A stretch of 42,783 bases of DNA from JAVEDQ01 sp035468175 (GCA_035468175.1 DATITC010000041.1:1-42783); one strand, 5' to 3'; shown: positions 8,991-17,358, numbered from the stretch's first letter. Numbers and translations are program-made. The notes: generated by a model from the letters alone, not told the origin.

Positions 8991-10425
8991 CCCGACCGGG
9001 TTCCTCAAGCACAAGAAGGCCACGCCGCAGCGGCGTCCGGTCGAGGAGCGCCTGCACGACTGGAAGGACGTCTACAAGTCCTTTCCGATCGAGTCGCTGC
9101 AGACGCAGGCGACCCGGTGCATGGACTGCGGCATCCCGTTCTGCCACAACGGCTGTCCGCTCGGGAACATCATCCCGGAGTGGAACGACCTGGCGCGGCG
9201 CGGTCTGTGGGACGAGGCGATCGACCGCCTGCACGCCACCAACAACTTCCCGGAGTTCACCGGCACGCTGTGCCCGGCTCCGTGTGAAGCGGCGTGCGTA
9301 CTCGGCATCTCCGACGACCCGGTGACGATCAAGCAGATCGAGGTCACCATCATCGACCAGGCGTGGAAGCGCGGCCTGGTCACCCCGGTGCCGGCGGACG
9401 AGACGACCGGCAAGCGGGTCGCGGTCATCGGCAGCGGACCGGCCGGTCTGGCGGCCGCGCAGCAGCTGACCCGGGCGGGACACGAGGTCATCGTCTACGA
9501 GCGGGCCGACCGCATCGGCGGGCTGCTCCGCTACGGCATCCCCGAGTTCAAGATGGAGAAGCGGGTCCTCGACCGCCGGTTGGCGCAGATGGAGCAGGAA
9601 GGTACGAAGTTCGTGACCTCCTGCAACGTGGGCGTCGACGTCTCAGTGGAGGAACTGCGGCACGCCTACGACGCCGTCGTACTGGCGGTCGGTTCCACCG
9701 TCGGGCGCAAGCTCAGGGCCGAGGGCCACGAGCTCGAGGGCATCCACCTGGCCATGGAGTACCTGACTCCCGCGAACCGGGTGCAGGAGGGCGACCTCGC
9801 CGAGACCCCGATCTCCGCGGCCGGCAAGCACGTGGTGATCATCGGCGGCGGTGACACCGGCGCCGACTGCCTCGGTACCGCGCACCGGCAGGGTGCCGCG
9901 TCCGTCACCCAGCTCGAGATCATGCCCCGGCCGCCGGACCAGCGGTCGCCGTCGACCCCGTGGCCGACGTGGCCGTTGATGTATCGCACGTCGAGCGCGC
10001 ACGAAGAGGGCGGCGAGCGACTGTTCGCCGTCTCCACCGAGCGCTTCAACGCCGACGAGGACGGGCACGTCCGTTCGCTCGACCTCGTCGAGGTCGAGAG
10101 CAAGGACGGAACGTTCGTCGCCGTGGAGCGCAGCGAGCGGCAGATCCAGGCCGACCTGGTGCTGCTGGCGATGGGCTTCACCGGGCCGGAGCCGGAGGGG
10201 TTGCTCGCGGCGCTCGGCGTCGAACTCGACAGCCGGGGCAACATCACCCGTTCCGACGCGTGGGAGACGACGCAGCCCGGCGTCTTCGTCTGCGGTGACG
10301 CCGGACGGGGGCAGTCGCTGATCGTCTGGGCGATCGCCGAAGGCCGGGCCTGCGCGTCGGCGGTGGACGAGTCGCTGATGGGCAGCAGCCTGCTGCCGGC
10401 GCCGATCACCACGACGATGCGCTGA
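8983..10425 (+). CDS. gltD: Glutamate synthase (NADPH) small subunit
   Basis: GltD oxidises NADPH through FAD and passes electrons via [4Fe-4S] clusters to GltB. In the 480-aa protein the N-terminal cluster ligands are C46, C49, C54, C58 (CMDCGIPFCHNGC) and C97, C101, C105 (CPAPCEAAC). The FAD dinucleotide fold is VAVIGSGPAG (146-155) and the NADPH fold is VVIIGGGDTG (284-293). The GTG at 8983 lies inside the end of gltB, with GGGAG about 8 nt before it, so translation is coupled. Length and motifs are typical of the family. Confidence 0.98.
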   Translation: MADPTGFLKHKKATPQRRPVEERLHDWKDVYKSFPIESLQTQATRCMDCGIPFCHNGCPLGNIIPEWNDLARRGLWDEAIDRLHATNNFPEFTGTLCPAPCEAACVLGISDDPVTIKQIEVTIIDQAWKRGLVTPVPADETTGKRVAVIGSGPAGLAAAQQLTRAGHEVIVYERADRIGGLLRYGIPEFKMEKRVLDRRLAQMEQEGTKFVTSCNVGVDVSVEELRHAYDAVVLAVGSTVGRKLRAEGHELEGIHLAMEYLTPANRVQEGDLAETPISAAGKHVVIIGGGDTGADCLGTAHRQGAASVTQLEIMPRPPDQRSPSTPWPTWPLMYRTSSAHEEGGERLFAVSTERFNADEDGHVRSLDLVEVESKDGTFVAVERSERQIQADLVLLAMGFTGPEPEGLLAALGVELDSRGNITRSDAWETTQPGVFVCGDAGRGQSLIVWAIAEGRACASAVDESLMGSSLLPAPITTTMR

Positions 10426-10531
10426 ACGGCTGAACCAGCGGGTCCCTCGGCCGATGGGCACGAAAAGGCTTCGCGCACCGGCGTAGGCCGCTACCGTTCC
10501 CTCGGGGCGGACCAGGGGAAAGGCGGCTCGG

Positions 10532-10837
10532 ATGACCGACGTTGTCGTCGATTTTGATTCCGCGCTGTCGGCGGGACTGACCGACGCGCATCGGACGGCG
10601 GCCGAGGTGCACGTGCTGCGGGCGCGGGCCGAGGGGCTCCGCGGTCCCAGGAGCGGGTCGCGGGCGCTCGTGCTCGCGATGCGAGCCGGTGAGCTGGAGC
10701 GGCACCTGCTCGAATCGGTCGGACTGGACCGGGGCGCCGAGTTGTTGCGGGAGATGTTCGAACACCCGGTTACCGTCGCCGCGATCGAGCGGTGGCAGTA
10801 CGCCCAGGAGCTCGCCCACCGGCTGATCTTCGACTGA
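10532..10837 (+). CDS. Small helical protein of unknown function (101 aa)
   Basis: I do not recognise this family. The 101-aa product is soluble, acidic at the N-terminus (MTDVVVDFDSAL) and predicted mostly helical, with LERHLLESVG and a C-terminal RWQYAQELAHRLIFD. It has no membrane segment, Cys pair or DNA-binding motif that I can see. The ATG has GGGGAAAGG about 9-17 nt upstream, third codon positions are mostly G/C, and a TACCGT hexamer at 10491-10496 could be a -10 element. It sits 106 nt after gltD and converges on the next gene with 30 nt between them. It is probably real, but its function is unknown. Confidence 0.65.
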   Translation: MTDVVVDFDSALSAGLTDAHRTAAEVHVLRARAEGLRGPRSGSRALVLAMRAGELERHLLESVGLDRGAELLREMFEHPVTVAAIERWQYAQELAHRLIFD

Positions 10838-10867
10838 GTCGGTTGCGGCCGGTTTCACCGGGCCCGG

Positions 10868-12256
10868 TCACCCTTTCTTGTCCCTCCGATGGGGCCGGAA
10901 GGTTCGCCGCAGGGTGGGGTTGCGCGGCGGGCTGCGGCGTGGTCGATAGACCGGCACACTTCCCGGCATGTCGCGGCTCCCCTCGAGCTCCCCGAGCATC
11001 CGGCGCAGGTCGGTGAGGACGCTGCCGACCACCAACCAGGTCGCCGGGCTCAGGTCGGCCGCGCGGGCGGTGCGGATCGTCACCCGCACCGCCTGCCGGG
11101 TCTCGGTCAGATGCTGCGCCAGGGTGTTCAGCGCGCTAGGCGAACCGACCCGGCCCTCGTCGTCGACCGCGGCGGAGCCGAAGTCGATCAGCGCGGTCGC
11201 GACGGACTCGATGAGCTCCGCCAGCTGCGTCAACAGTTCCGGCGGGAGCGGGACCAGTGACGGCGTGCGGGTCCCCGGCACGTACTGCTGCCGCTGAGCG
11301 CTGTCGGCGGCGGCCACCGCCACCGAACCAGGCACGCTGGCGGTGAACAACGGACCCGAGTCCGTCAGCGCCCCCTCATCGGCGGTTGGCTCGATCTCGG
11401 AGGCGCGGGCCGCCTCGTCGGCGAGCGTCCGGGCGATGCCCCGGATCTGCACCTGCACGTGTTGCAGCGCGTCGAGTTCGTCCCGGTACAGGCGGGCGGC
11501 CGGTCGCGCCTTCCGCGCCCGCGGGTTCAGCCGGACGCTGTCCTCGATCCGTTCGACGGCTTCCTGAGCCCGGGTCAGGTCGGAGGCCAACGCCCGGGCT
11601 GAGGCCAGCCGGCGACCGGCTGCCCCGCTCGGCCAGACCCCCGTACGCAGATCCTCGGCGATCTCGCGCAGCAGCGCGGCCTGCCTCTCCGCCAGGCGGC
11701 GTACCGCGCGCCCGCTGTCCCGCAGGTGCAGCGGTGGCACCACGACGAGGCTCACCGCAACGCCGACCGCGGCACCGAGCAGGGTCTCCAGCACCCGGGT
11801 GTAGGCGTAGCTCTTGGTGGCGGCGCCGATCCCCAGCACCAATAAGGCGCTCACCGGTACCTGACTCGAGCCCGTGGTCCCGAGGGCCAGCGCCTGCCCC
11901 AAGGCCATCGCCGCCAGGATGACCAGGGCGATGCTCCACCAGTGCAGGCCCAGCAGCCGGGACAGCCCGTAGGCCAGCAGCACACCTGCGATGACCCCGC
12001 CGGTGCGCTGAGCCGCCGACCGCAGCGACTCATACGCGGTGACCTGGATGGTCAGCATCGCTGCCAGCGGGGCGAACACCGGGGGCTGCTTCCCCGGGAG
12101 CAGCTGCGCGAGCTGCCAGGCGATGGCGGTAGCGAGCGCCGCCTTGGCCACCTGCGGCCAGCGCACCGGCTCGTCCCTGGCGGCGCCTACCAGTTTGACC
12201 AGGCGTTCCCGGACCCGTCCGAACGGTCGGCCGGACAGCCGCGGAAGGCTCACCAC
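10868..12256 (-). CDS. FUSC/aromatic acid exporter-like membrane protein
   Basis: The 462-aa protein has about six hydrophobic segments in residues 35-185 (for example ALATAIAWQLAQLLPG and APLAAMLTIQVT), followed by a long soluble half with helical, Arg/Glu-rich sequence. This layout matches one repeat of the FUSC / ArAE (aromatic acid exporter) superfamily, including the conserved AYESLRSAAQRTGGV region after TM2. Such proteins are thought to export small organic acids or aromatics, but the substrate here is unknown. The GTG at 12256 has no strong ribosome-binding site; a CACGCT hexamer 7 nt before it could serve as a -10 for a leaderless mRNA. It lies downstream of, and on the same strand as, an alpha/beta hydrolase gene. 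Confidence 0.82.
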   Translation of the reverse strand: MVSLPRLSGRPFGRVRERLVKLVGAARDEPVRWPQVAKAALATAIAWQLAQLLPGKQPPVFAPLAAMLTIQVTAYESLRSAAQRTGGVIAGVLLAYGLSRLLGLHWWSIALVILAAMALGQALALGTTGSSQVPVSALLVLGIGAATKSYAYTRVLETLLGAAVGVAVSLVVVPPLHLRDSGRAVRRLAERQAALLREIAEDLRTGVWPSGAAGRRLASARALASDLTRAQEAVERIEDSVRLNPRARKARPAARLYRDELDALQHVQVQIRGIARTLADEAARASEIEPTADEGALTDSGPLFTASVPGSVAVAAADSAQRQQYVPGTRTPSLVPLPPELLTQLAELIESVATALIDFGSAAVDDEGRVGSPSALNTLAQHLTETRQAVRVTIRTARAADLSPATWLVVGSVLTDLRRMLGELEGSRDMPGSVPVYRPRRSPPRNPTLRRTFRPHRRDKKG

Positions 12257-12260
12257 GCCG

Positions 12261-12280
12261 GAGAGCGTGTCACGTCTCTC
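12261..12280. promoter_or_regulatory. Inverted repeat upstream of the FUSC-like gene
   Basis: GAGAGCGTG, a central T, then CACGTCTCTC form an imperfect inverted repeat (one unpaired base) immediately before the FUSC-like start and 25 nt after the hydrolase stop. It could be an operator or a weak terminator of the hydrolase transcript; the sequence does not decide. Confidence 0.4.
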
Positions 12281-12304
12281 GGCGGGGCCGAACGCCCGGG
12301 GCGC

Positions 12305-13387
12305 TCAGCTGCCGCTGGAGACCAGGTGCCCGTCGGTGTCGGCGACGAGGTCGTCAGCGTCGGGGGTCCGTCCGTTCAGCAGCTGCTCGCGCCACCGGTC
12401 CCGGTCGTACTCCGCCGGTTCGGTCTCGGCCAGGAATGTCCGCAGCACCCGCAGGAACCGGACGGGATCGGTGTGGTGCGGGAAGTGCCCGGCCTCGGCG
12501 AACGCTTCCAGCCGGCTGCCGGGCATCGCCTCGTGCGCCCGGGCCGCATGGGCGAACGGGGTCACGCCGTCCCGCGCCCCCCAGATCAGCAACGTCGGCA
12601 CACCGGCCGCGAGGTAGCACCGGTCCAGGCCGGTGACGACCTGGCCACGAACGTCCACCACGGAACGGAGCGTCCGCAGGAACGCCCGGCGGCTGGTGGC
12701 CCGCGCGAGCCTGTCATAGCTGGAGAGCATGAACTCGAGGTCCTGGGTCAGCTCGCCGCCGACGGCACCGACCACATCGGACAGCAGCCGGGCCAGCTTG
12801 CGCACCGGAGCGGCGGTGGCGATCGGCATGACCAGCTCGGCACCCGGCAGCGAGGCGAGCCGCAGCAGCGGGTGCACCTCGCGGCCGGCTCCACCGCTGC
12901 TGACCAGCACCAGTCGCTCGCACCGCTCAGGGAACTGGTAGGCGAACTGCATCGCCACCCCGCCGCCGAGCGAATGGCCGACGACCGTGACCCGGTCGAC
13001 GCCGAGCACGGTCAACAGGTCGCGGAGACCGCAGGCATAGGCGCCCACCGCGTAGTCCGCCCGGGGCTTGGCCGAGGCGCCGTGGCCCAGGAGGTCGGGC
13101 GCGATCACGGTGTAGTCCCGGGCGAGATCCGTTAACACGGTGGACCAGGTGGAGGAGTCCTGACCGATGCCGTGCACGAGCAGCAGCACCGGACGGCTCC
13201 CGTCGAGCGGGCCGGCCTGGCGGAACGCTCGACGGTATCCGTGCAGCGCGCGGAACCGGAGCCGGAACTCATCGATCGGATAAGCAGCCAGGTCAGCCGC
13301 TTCTGCTGCCGGTGATTGCTCGACGGTCGGCGCCATCCTCCTGTCGTAGCCGTTGCAGGTTGCCGTCCTGTTGCGTTGTGGTTTCAC
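12305..13387 (-). CDS. Alpha/beta hydrolase
   Basis: This is a typical alpha/beta-hydrolase-fold enzyme of 360 aa as drawn. The oxyanion-loop HG is in LVHGIGQDSSTW (70-81), the nucleophile S139 in VVGHSLGGG, the acid D273 in GARDGVTP and the histidine H301 in AEAGHFPHHTDP. The cap region (about 165-255) is helical. Specific substrate is not predictable; esterases, lipases and C-C hydrolases share this pattern. The start is uncertain: a GTG at 13387, or an ATG at 13336 (residue 18) that is immediately preceded by AGGAGG with no spacer, which is unusually tight. The first 35 residues are not part of the fold. No signal peptide is evident. Confidence 0.9.
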   Translation of the reverse strand: MKPQRNRTATCNGYDRRMAPTVEQSPAAEAADLAAYPIDEFRLRFRALHGYRRAFRQAGPLDGSRPVLLLVHGIGQDSSTWSTVLTDLARDYTVIAPDLLGHGASAKPRADYAVGAYACGLRDLLTVLGVDRVTVVGHSLGGGVAMQFAYQFPERCERLVLVSSGGAGREVHPLLRLASLPGAELVMPIATAAPVRKLARLLSDVVGAVGGELTQDLEFMLSSYDRLARATSRRAFLRTLRSVVDVRGQVVTGLDRCYLAAGVPTLLIWGARDGVTPFAHAARAHEAMPGSRLEAFAEAGHFPHHTDPVRFLRVLRTFLAETEPAEYDRDRWREQLLNGRTPDADDLVADTDGHLVSSGS

Positions 13388-13624
13388 TGGTAGGAAAGCG
13401 GCCTCGGTGTTGCGGCTATCACGGGTAGAGAGGGATCAGCACCAGGAGAAAACGCGTCTGGATTCCCAGACTAAATGCAGCTGACCCGGCAGCGCATACG
13501 ACATAGACGACGTGCTTCTTTGAGCGATATCCGCGCACGTGGCTGCAGATGTCGTCGGCGCATTGCACCTCCTCCTGCACGATGACGAAACCGCCCGTCG
13601 ATGCCGCACACCTCGATAGCTCGA

Positions 13625-15244
13625 TCAGTTCGACAAGCGGGAAACGTAAGCTGCCACGGTTCCTCGGGTGGCCAGGACATGCTGACCGGATGTCGGCCGA
13701 GCCGAAGTACCGTCGGTCAAGGCGATCTGGACGAGCCAATTCGCCTTTTCATTGCCCGCGCTGGGTGCTCTCTCCAACGTCAGATCCAGGTCATGAGAGA
13801 CCCGGACGGGCGTAGACGCACGTTCGAGGCGGAGGAGAACTCCCATCGTCTGGGCGCTGGCTCCGACCAGCCCGGTCGTCGGGGCCGCCTCCAAGCGGAT
13901 CGATCCGGGGTGTGAGCGCGACCAGGCCGCGATGTCCGCAGCCAGGGGAACGACGTTGCGGTCGTTGAACGACGACTGCGGTCGCGCCCTGAAGGCGAGC
14001 GGCACGAAGACGAGCAAGAGCGCCAGTGCTCCTGCCACCGACGCTGCCACGCGGACGGGGGCGACTCCTGCGCTCAATCGTCGTGCCACCGGTTGCAGGG
14101 CGACTCCGACAGTCGCCCAGCACAGGACGCCTACGGCTCCAGTGAACGGGACCAGATAGGTGAACAGCGGCCCGACCACGTGGTGCACCGCGACGTCGAC
14201 GGCCACGGCGAGGGTAATCGTGAGCACGACCAGGGGCAGTGCACGGCGTCGCGTCATCGCGATCACCACCGCGCTGATGACGAAGGCCGCGAGCCCGAAC
14301 ACGCCGAACCCCAGAGGTAGGGCGGCCGGCGCCAGGAATCGAGGTCGTGGCGACACGGCGAACACCAGAGCGGGCAGCCTGCCCACGGAGGTGGAGAGTT
14401 CGCGCAAACCCTGCGTGTAGCTCCAGTCCGGGGACGTCGACGAGAAGTAGCGCAAGAGCAACGTGATGTTGCCGGGCCGGTGCGTCACCTGCTGCACGAC
14501 GACCGGAAGCCATAAGAGCAGCAGCACTCCTATGGAGAGCGCAACCGGAGCCAGCCATCTGCGGCGGAGGATCACCCTCGTCTCGTCGGCTGCGTCGGTT
14601 TGACGGCGGCTCAGCCGGCCCTTCACGAGGGCCAATGCTGCGACCGCGACGGCAATCGCCCCCACACCGACTGCGTAACCCACGTGGCTCTGCACGCACA
14701 GACTGGCGATGCTCAGACTCAGCGGCAGCGCCCAGCGGTCCCCCTCAAGGACAGCCCAGCATGCCAAGACCGCCAGGGTAAAAGGAAGAAAGGGAAGGTA
14801 GGGGTTCCAGTCGTTGACGAGGAACCCGGGTGCTGCCGCCAGGAGGCAGGCGCCGGCGGCGATCAGGCCTAGCAGCATCGCGGGAATCCCCGCATGGCGG
14901 CGCAGCAGGATGGCTATGCCGACGAGGCAGCCGATATTGGACACGAGGGTCGCGGCCGGCAGCGAAACCGGTGCCGCGCCGGCGAGACGGTAGGGCAACG
15001 CCAGGAGATAGAACTCCATCGGACCCGGGTGGTGCCAGCCGAACCTGGAATAGGGCCCCAGGAGTTCGAAATGAGGCCCAATCGAACGCACCGTACGTTC
15101 GATGACGGCGTCGTCCCCGAGCGCTGCGATGTGGCTCGGCCGCGCGAGGAGGATGCCGAGAGCGACCAGCAGTGGGGCTGCCATGGCAAGAACAAGAGGA
15201 GCGCTAACGCGGTCGACCGAGGCTGACCGGACGCGCTCTAGCAT
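13625..15244 (-). CDS. Multi-pass membrane protein, GT-C (GT39-like) glycosyltransferase candidate
   Basis: The 539-aa protein has a short N-terminus, a first TM, then an extracytoplasmic loop with GDDAVIERTVR and RFGWHHPGPMEFYLLALPYR. An acidic pair in the first loop is characteristic of GT-C polyprenyl-phosphate-sugar-dependent glycosyltransferases. About ten further TM segments follow, and then a soluble tail of about 130 residues. The tail resembles that of the partial protein at the window's right end (42259-42783), sharing VVPxxAD, APTT and DGTS..P..GQ. I chose the ATG at 15244 over the in-frame ATG at 15268 because TAGGGT lies 7 nt upstream of it, usable as a -10 for a leaderless mRNA or as a weak ribosome-binding site. 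Donor and acceptor are unknown. Confidence 0.72.
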   Translation of the reverse strand: MLERVRSASVDRVSAPLVLAMAAPLLVALGILLARPSHIAALGDDAVIERTVRSIGPHFELLGPYSRFGWHHPGPMEFYLLALPYRLAGAAPVSLPAATLVSNIGCLVGIAILLRRHAGIPAMLLGLIAAGACLLAAAPGFLVNDWNPYLPFLPFTLAVLACWAVLEGDRWALPLSLSIASLCVQSHVGYAVGVGAIAVAVAALALVKGRLSRRQTDAADETRVILRRRWLAPVALSIGVLLLLWLPVVVQQVTHRPGNITLLLRYFSSTSPDWSYTQGLRELSTSVGRLPALVFAVSPRPRFLAPAALPLGFGVFGLAAFVISAVVIAMTRRRALPLVVLTITLAVAVDVAVHHVVGPLFTYLVPFTGAVGVLCWATVGVALQPVARRLSAGVAPVRVAASVAGALALLLVFVPLAFRARPQSSFNDRNVVPLAADIAAWSRSHPGSIRLEAAPTTGLVGASAQTMGVLLRLERASTPVRVSHDLDLTLERAPSAGNEKANWLVQIALTDGTSARPTSGQHVLATRGTVAAYVSRLSN

Positions 15245-15345
15245 CGTTGGGACCCTACTCGGCCCCATTGACGTCTCGCATCAGGCGGCACTCTGCCGGT
15301 CTGTCGTTGCTCGACCCACGAAATTCGACTCGCTATGACATGTGA

Positions 15346-15355
15346 ACCGTACGGT
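15346..15355. promoter_or_regulatory. Palindrome ACCGTACGGT, possible operator
   Basis: A perfect 10-bp palindrome ACCGTACGGT sits about 100 nt upstream of the GT-C gene start. With one extra base it extends to GTGAACCGT/ACGGTCAC. It is compatible with a TetR- or GntR-type dimer site. The 154-nt gap 15269-15422 contains no gene. Confidence 0.35.
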
Positions 15356-15422
15356 CACCGTTAGCTCACCGGTGTCGAAGCGACGTTGCCGGACGGTTGC
15401 GAGCGAGCTCGAATGCTCCGGT

Positions 15423-16526
15423 TCAGGCGGCCGGCAGCGGGTGTGCCCGGAAGAAGTCCCACATGACCGCGTCAGCGTTGATGGTGAAGGTGGTGCGCCC
15501 CACCGCCGCGGCCAGCGCGGCCGAGCCCGGGCTGCCCGGCCAGGCGTGTCCGCCGGTGGTCACGCGGTAGAGCTCGACGGCGCTGCCGGCCGGGCAGTCG
15601 TAGCGCAGGTGCGTGACGTCCGAGCCGATGGTGCTCTCCGCGGGAGCCCCGTCGCGGCACCGCTCCCGGGTCGCCCAGCTCGCGAGGATGTCCGGCATCG
15701 CTGAGCCTCCGTTCAGCACGCTCCGGGTGGTGGCCGCCCCCGGGATGTCCTGGTTGCGGAGGCCGCCGAGCGTGCGCCCCGATCCGTCCGGCGTGGGCAA
15801 CCGCGCCGCGGACCGGCTGGGGCTCCCGTCGTAGGGGACGAAGGAGTCCATCGTGCCGTGGAACGTCACCAACGGGACCGGGCGGGACGGCCGGCAGCCG
15901 GTGAGGTCGCGGAGGCCGGCGACCGGTGCGGCTGCCGCGAAGCGGTCGGCGTCGGCGCACATGAGCGCGGACGCGAGCATCGCCCCGTTCGAATAGCCGG
16001 TGACGTAGATCCGGCGCTGGTCGAGGCACAGGGACTGCTCGAGATGGTCCAGCAGGGCACCGATGTAGGCGACGTCCGGCCCGTCCACGTCCGGCACCCA
16101 GTTCGGTACCGGCCCGTCGAGCTGGGGGGTGAGGGTCACGAAGCCTTGGGTTGCTCCGAGCGTCCCGAGGCCGCTCAGCGACGCCTGGAGGCCGGCCGAC
16201 TCGGCGTATCCGTGCAGATCGAAGACGAGGGGGACGGCGGTCTTTCCGGTGTAGGGGGGCGGCAGCTCCTGGATGTAGGAACCGGAGCGGCCGTTCGCCG
16301 CGAACCTTGTTGTGGTGCGTCCCATGGGTGCCGTCGGGCCGGCGCAGCCGGCGGAGGCCTTGGCTCCCGGCGGGACCGGCGTCGTCGAAGTCTTGGGTTG
16401 GGCACCACCACCCCCGCTGCACGCGGCGAAAGCGAGGACAGCGGCGAGCAGGAACGCCGAGCGGACCGACCTGACGCGCGCCGACCCGATCCGCACAGAC
16501 CCGATCCGCGCAGACCCGATCCGCAC
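15423..16526 (-). CDS. Secreted PHB-depolymerase-like esterase lipoprotein
   Basis: This 367-aa protein resembles the PHB-depolymerase/feruloyl-esterase family (Esterase_PHB, LpqC-like), which hydrolyses esters outside the cell. The nucleophile is S179 in VTGYSNGAM, the acid D227 in HGTMDSFVPYDG and the base H327 in TTGGHAWPG. The N-terminus is very Arg-rich, followed by a hydrophobic core and C36 in AFAACSGGGG. That looks like a lipobox, although F at -3 is atypical. The GTG at 16526 has GAGGAGG 5 nt upstream. The open frame continues further upstream, but that part is the tRNA gene (16542-16616) read as protein. Only 15 nt separate the tRNA 3' end from this start. Substrate is unknown. Confidence 0.85.
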   Translation of the reverse strand: MRIGSARIGSVRIGSARVRSVRSAFLLAAVLAFAACSGGGGAQPKTSTTPVPPGAKASAGCAGPTAPMGRTTTRFAANGRSGSYIQELPPPYTGKTAVPLVFDLHGYAESAGLQASLSGLGTLGATQGFVTLTPQLDGPVPNWVPDVDGPDVAYIGALLDHLEQSLCLDQRRIYVTGYSNGAMLASALMCADADRFAAAAPVAGLRDLTGCRPSRPVPLVTFHGTMDSFVPYDGSPSRSAARLPTPDGSGRTLGGLRNQDIPGAATTRSVLNGGSAMPDILASWATRERCRDGAPAESTIGSDVTHLRYDCPAGSAVELYRVTTGGHAWPGSPGSAALAAAVGRTTFTINADAVMWDFFRAHPLPAA

Positions 16527-16527
16527 C
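16483..16527 (-). repeat. Three 15-bp tandem units in the lipoprotein signal peptide
   Basis: On the + strand the units GACCCGATCCGCACA, GACCCGATCCGCGCA and GACCCGATCCGCACC are contiguous. On the minus strand they encode RIGSA/RIGSV repeats that make up the positively charged n-region of the signal peptide. A fourth, diverged unit (RVRSV) follows. Confidence 0.85.
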
Positions 16528-16541
16528 GAAGCCTCCTCGAG

Positions 16542-16616
16542 TGCCCTCGGCGGGATTCGAACCCGCACTGTCGGTGGTTTGAGCACCGTGCCTGCTGCCG
16601 GTTGGGCTACGAGGGC
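16542..16616 (-). tRNA. tRNA with anticodon CAA (Leu codon UUG), short variable loop
   Basis: The minus strand folds as a 75-nt tRNA. The acceptor GCCCTCG/CGAGGGC has 7 of 7 pairs, then T8-A9. The D-arm has only 3 pairs (GCC/GGC). The anticodon stem is CGGTG/CACCG, the loop CTCAAAC (anticodon CAA), the variable loop ACAGT, the T-stem GCGGG/CCCGC with loop TTCGAAT, and the discriminator is A. CCA is not encoded. CAA reads UUG (leucine), but bacterial tRNA-Leu normally has a long variable arm; this one is class I. It is followed within 15 nt by the lipoprotein start codon on the same strand, and it lies divergent to the ANTAR regulator. Confidence 0.85.
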
Positions 16617-16625
16617 GTGCGGCAC

Positions 16626-16631
16626 AATCTA
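16626..16631 (-). promoter_or_regulatory. Candidate -10 for the tRNA/lipoprotein transcript
   Basis: On the minus strand TAGATT ends 9 nt before the first tRNA base, which would place the transcription start 2-3 nt upstream of the mature tRNA. I see no convincing -35. The 118-nt region 16617-16734 must also carry the divergent promoter for the ANTAR regulator; TAGCCT at 16652-16657 is one weak candidate. Confidence 0.4.
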
Positions 16632-16734
16632 GCTCGCTCAGCACCGCCGGGTAGCCTCGCCAGTTCAGTCGGGCGGCTGATCGGCTTCGGCCTCGCTCCT
16701 CCGCCTGCCCCCGCTCAGACAGGAGCCGCATCCC

Positions 16735-17358
16735 ATGAGCACCCGCGAACCGTCCGCCGATACGAGCGGGGCGCGACGCGTGCTCATCGCCGAGGACGAG
16801 GCGCTCATCCGCCTCGACCTCAAGGAGATGCTCGAGGAGGAGGGCTACGCCGTCGTCGGTGAGGCCGGCGACGGCGAGACCGCGGTGACGATGGCCGAGC
16901 AGCTGCGGCCCGACCTGGTCATCCTGGACATCAAGATGCCGGGACTCGACGGACTCGCGGCGGCCGAGCGGATCGGGGAGGCGCGGCTCGCGCCGGTCGT
17001 CATGCTCACCGCGTTCTCCCAGCGGGCGCTGGTCGAGCGGGCGCGGGACGCGGGCGCGATGGCCTACCTGGTCAAGCCGTTCCAGAAGAAGGACCTCGTC
17101 CCGGCCATCGAGATGGCGGCCAGTCGGCACGCGCAGATCGTGGGTCTGGAGGCGGAGGTTTCCGACCTCACCGGCCGGCTCGCCGCGCGCAAGCTGCTCG
17201 ACCGGGCGAAGGCGCTGCTGCAGGCGGAGCGCGGCCTGACCGAGGCCGAGGCGTTCACGTTCATCCAGCGGACCTCGATGAACCGACGGACGACGATGGC
17301 GGCCGTCGCGGACGCGGTCCTCACCGGCGGTTTGCGGCCGGCGCCGCCGACGCCCTGA
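16735..17358 (+). CDS. pdtaR: ANTAR-domain response regulator (PdtaR type)
   Basis: This 207-aa protein is a receiver plus ANTAR RNA-binding regulator. In the receiver the acidic pocket is E20/D21, the phosphoacceptor D65 (LVILDIKMPG), T92 and K114 (YLVKPF). A short coiled linker (about 135-150) leads to the ANTAR three-helix domain, with AKALLQAERGLTEAEAF and RTSMNRRTTMAAVADAVL (about 155-196). In Mycobacterium, PdtaR is phosphorylated by the soluble kinase PdtaS and binds paired hexaloop hairpins in mRNA leaders; no kinase gene is in this window. The ATG has AGGAG about 10 nt upstream. Its position just before the liv operon and near polA agrees with the arrangement I recall from other actinobacteria. 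Confidence 0.92.
   Translation: MSTREPSADTSGARRVLIAEDEALIRLDLKEMLEEEGYAVVGEAGDGETAVTMAEQLRPDLVILDIKMPGLDGLAAAERIGEARLAPVVMLTAFSQRALVERARDAGAMAYLVKPFQKKDLVPAIEMAASRHAQIVGLEAEVSDLTGRLAARKLLDRAKALLQAERGLTEAEAFTFIQRTSMNRRTTMAAVADAVLTGGLRPAPPTP

Noticed and set aside
13419..13739. 106-codon minus-strand frame with a hydrophobic C-terminus in the gap after the GT-C gene
   Set aside because: It overlaps the GT-C gene 3' end, has no ribosome-binding site and mixed codon use, and resembles nothing known. The 237-nt gap 13388-13624 otherwise shows only a weak TCTGG/CCAGA stem.
16527..16625. N-terminal extension of the lipoprotein frame to 16625
   Set aside because: Those codons are the tRNA gene read in one phase; a strong ribosome-binding site supports the GTG at 16526.
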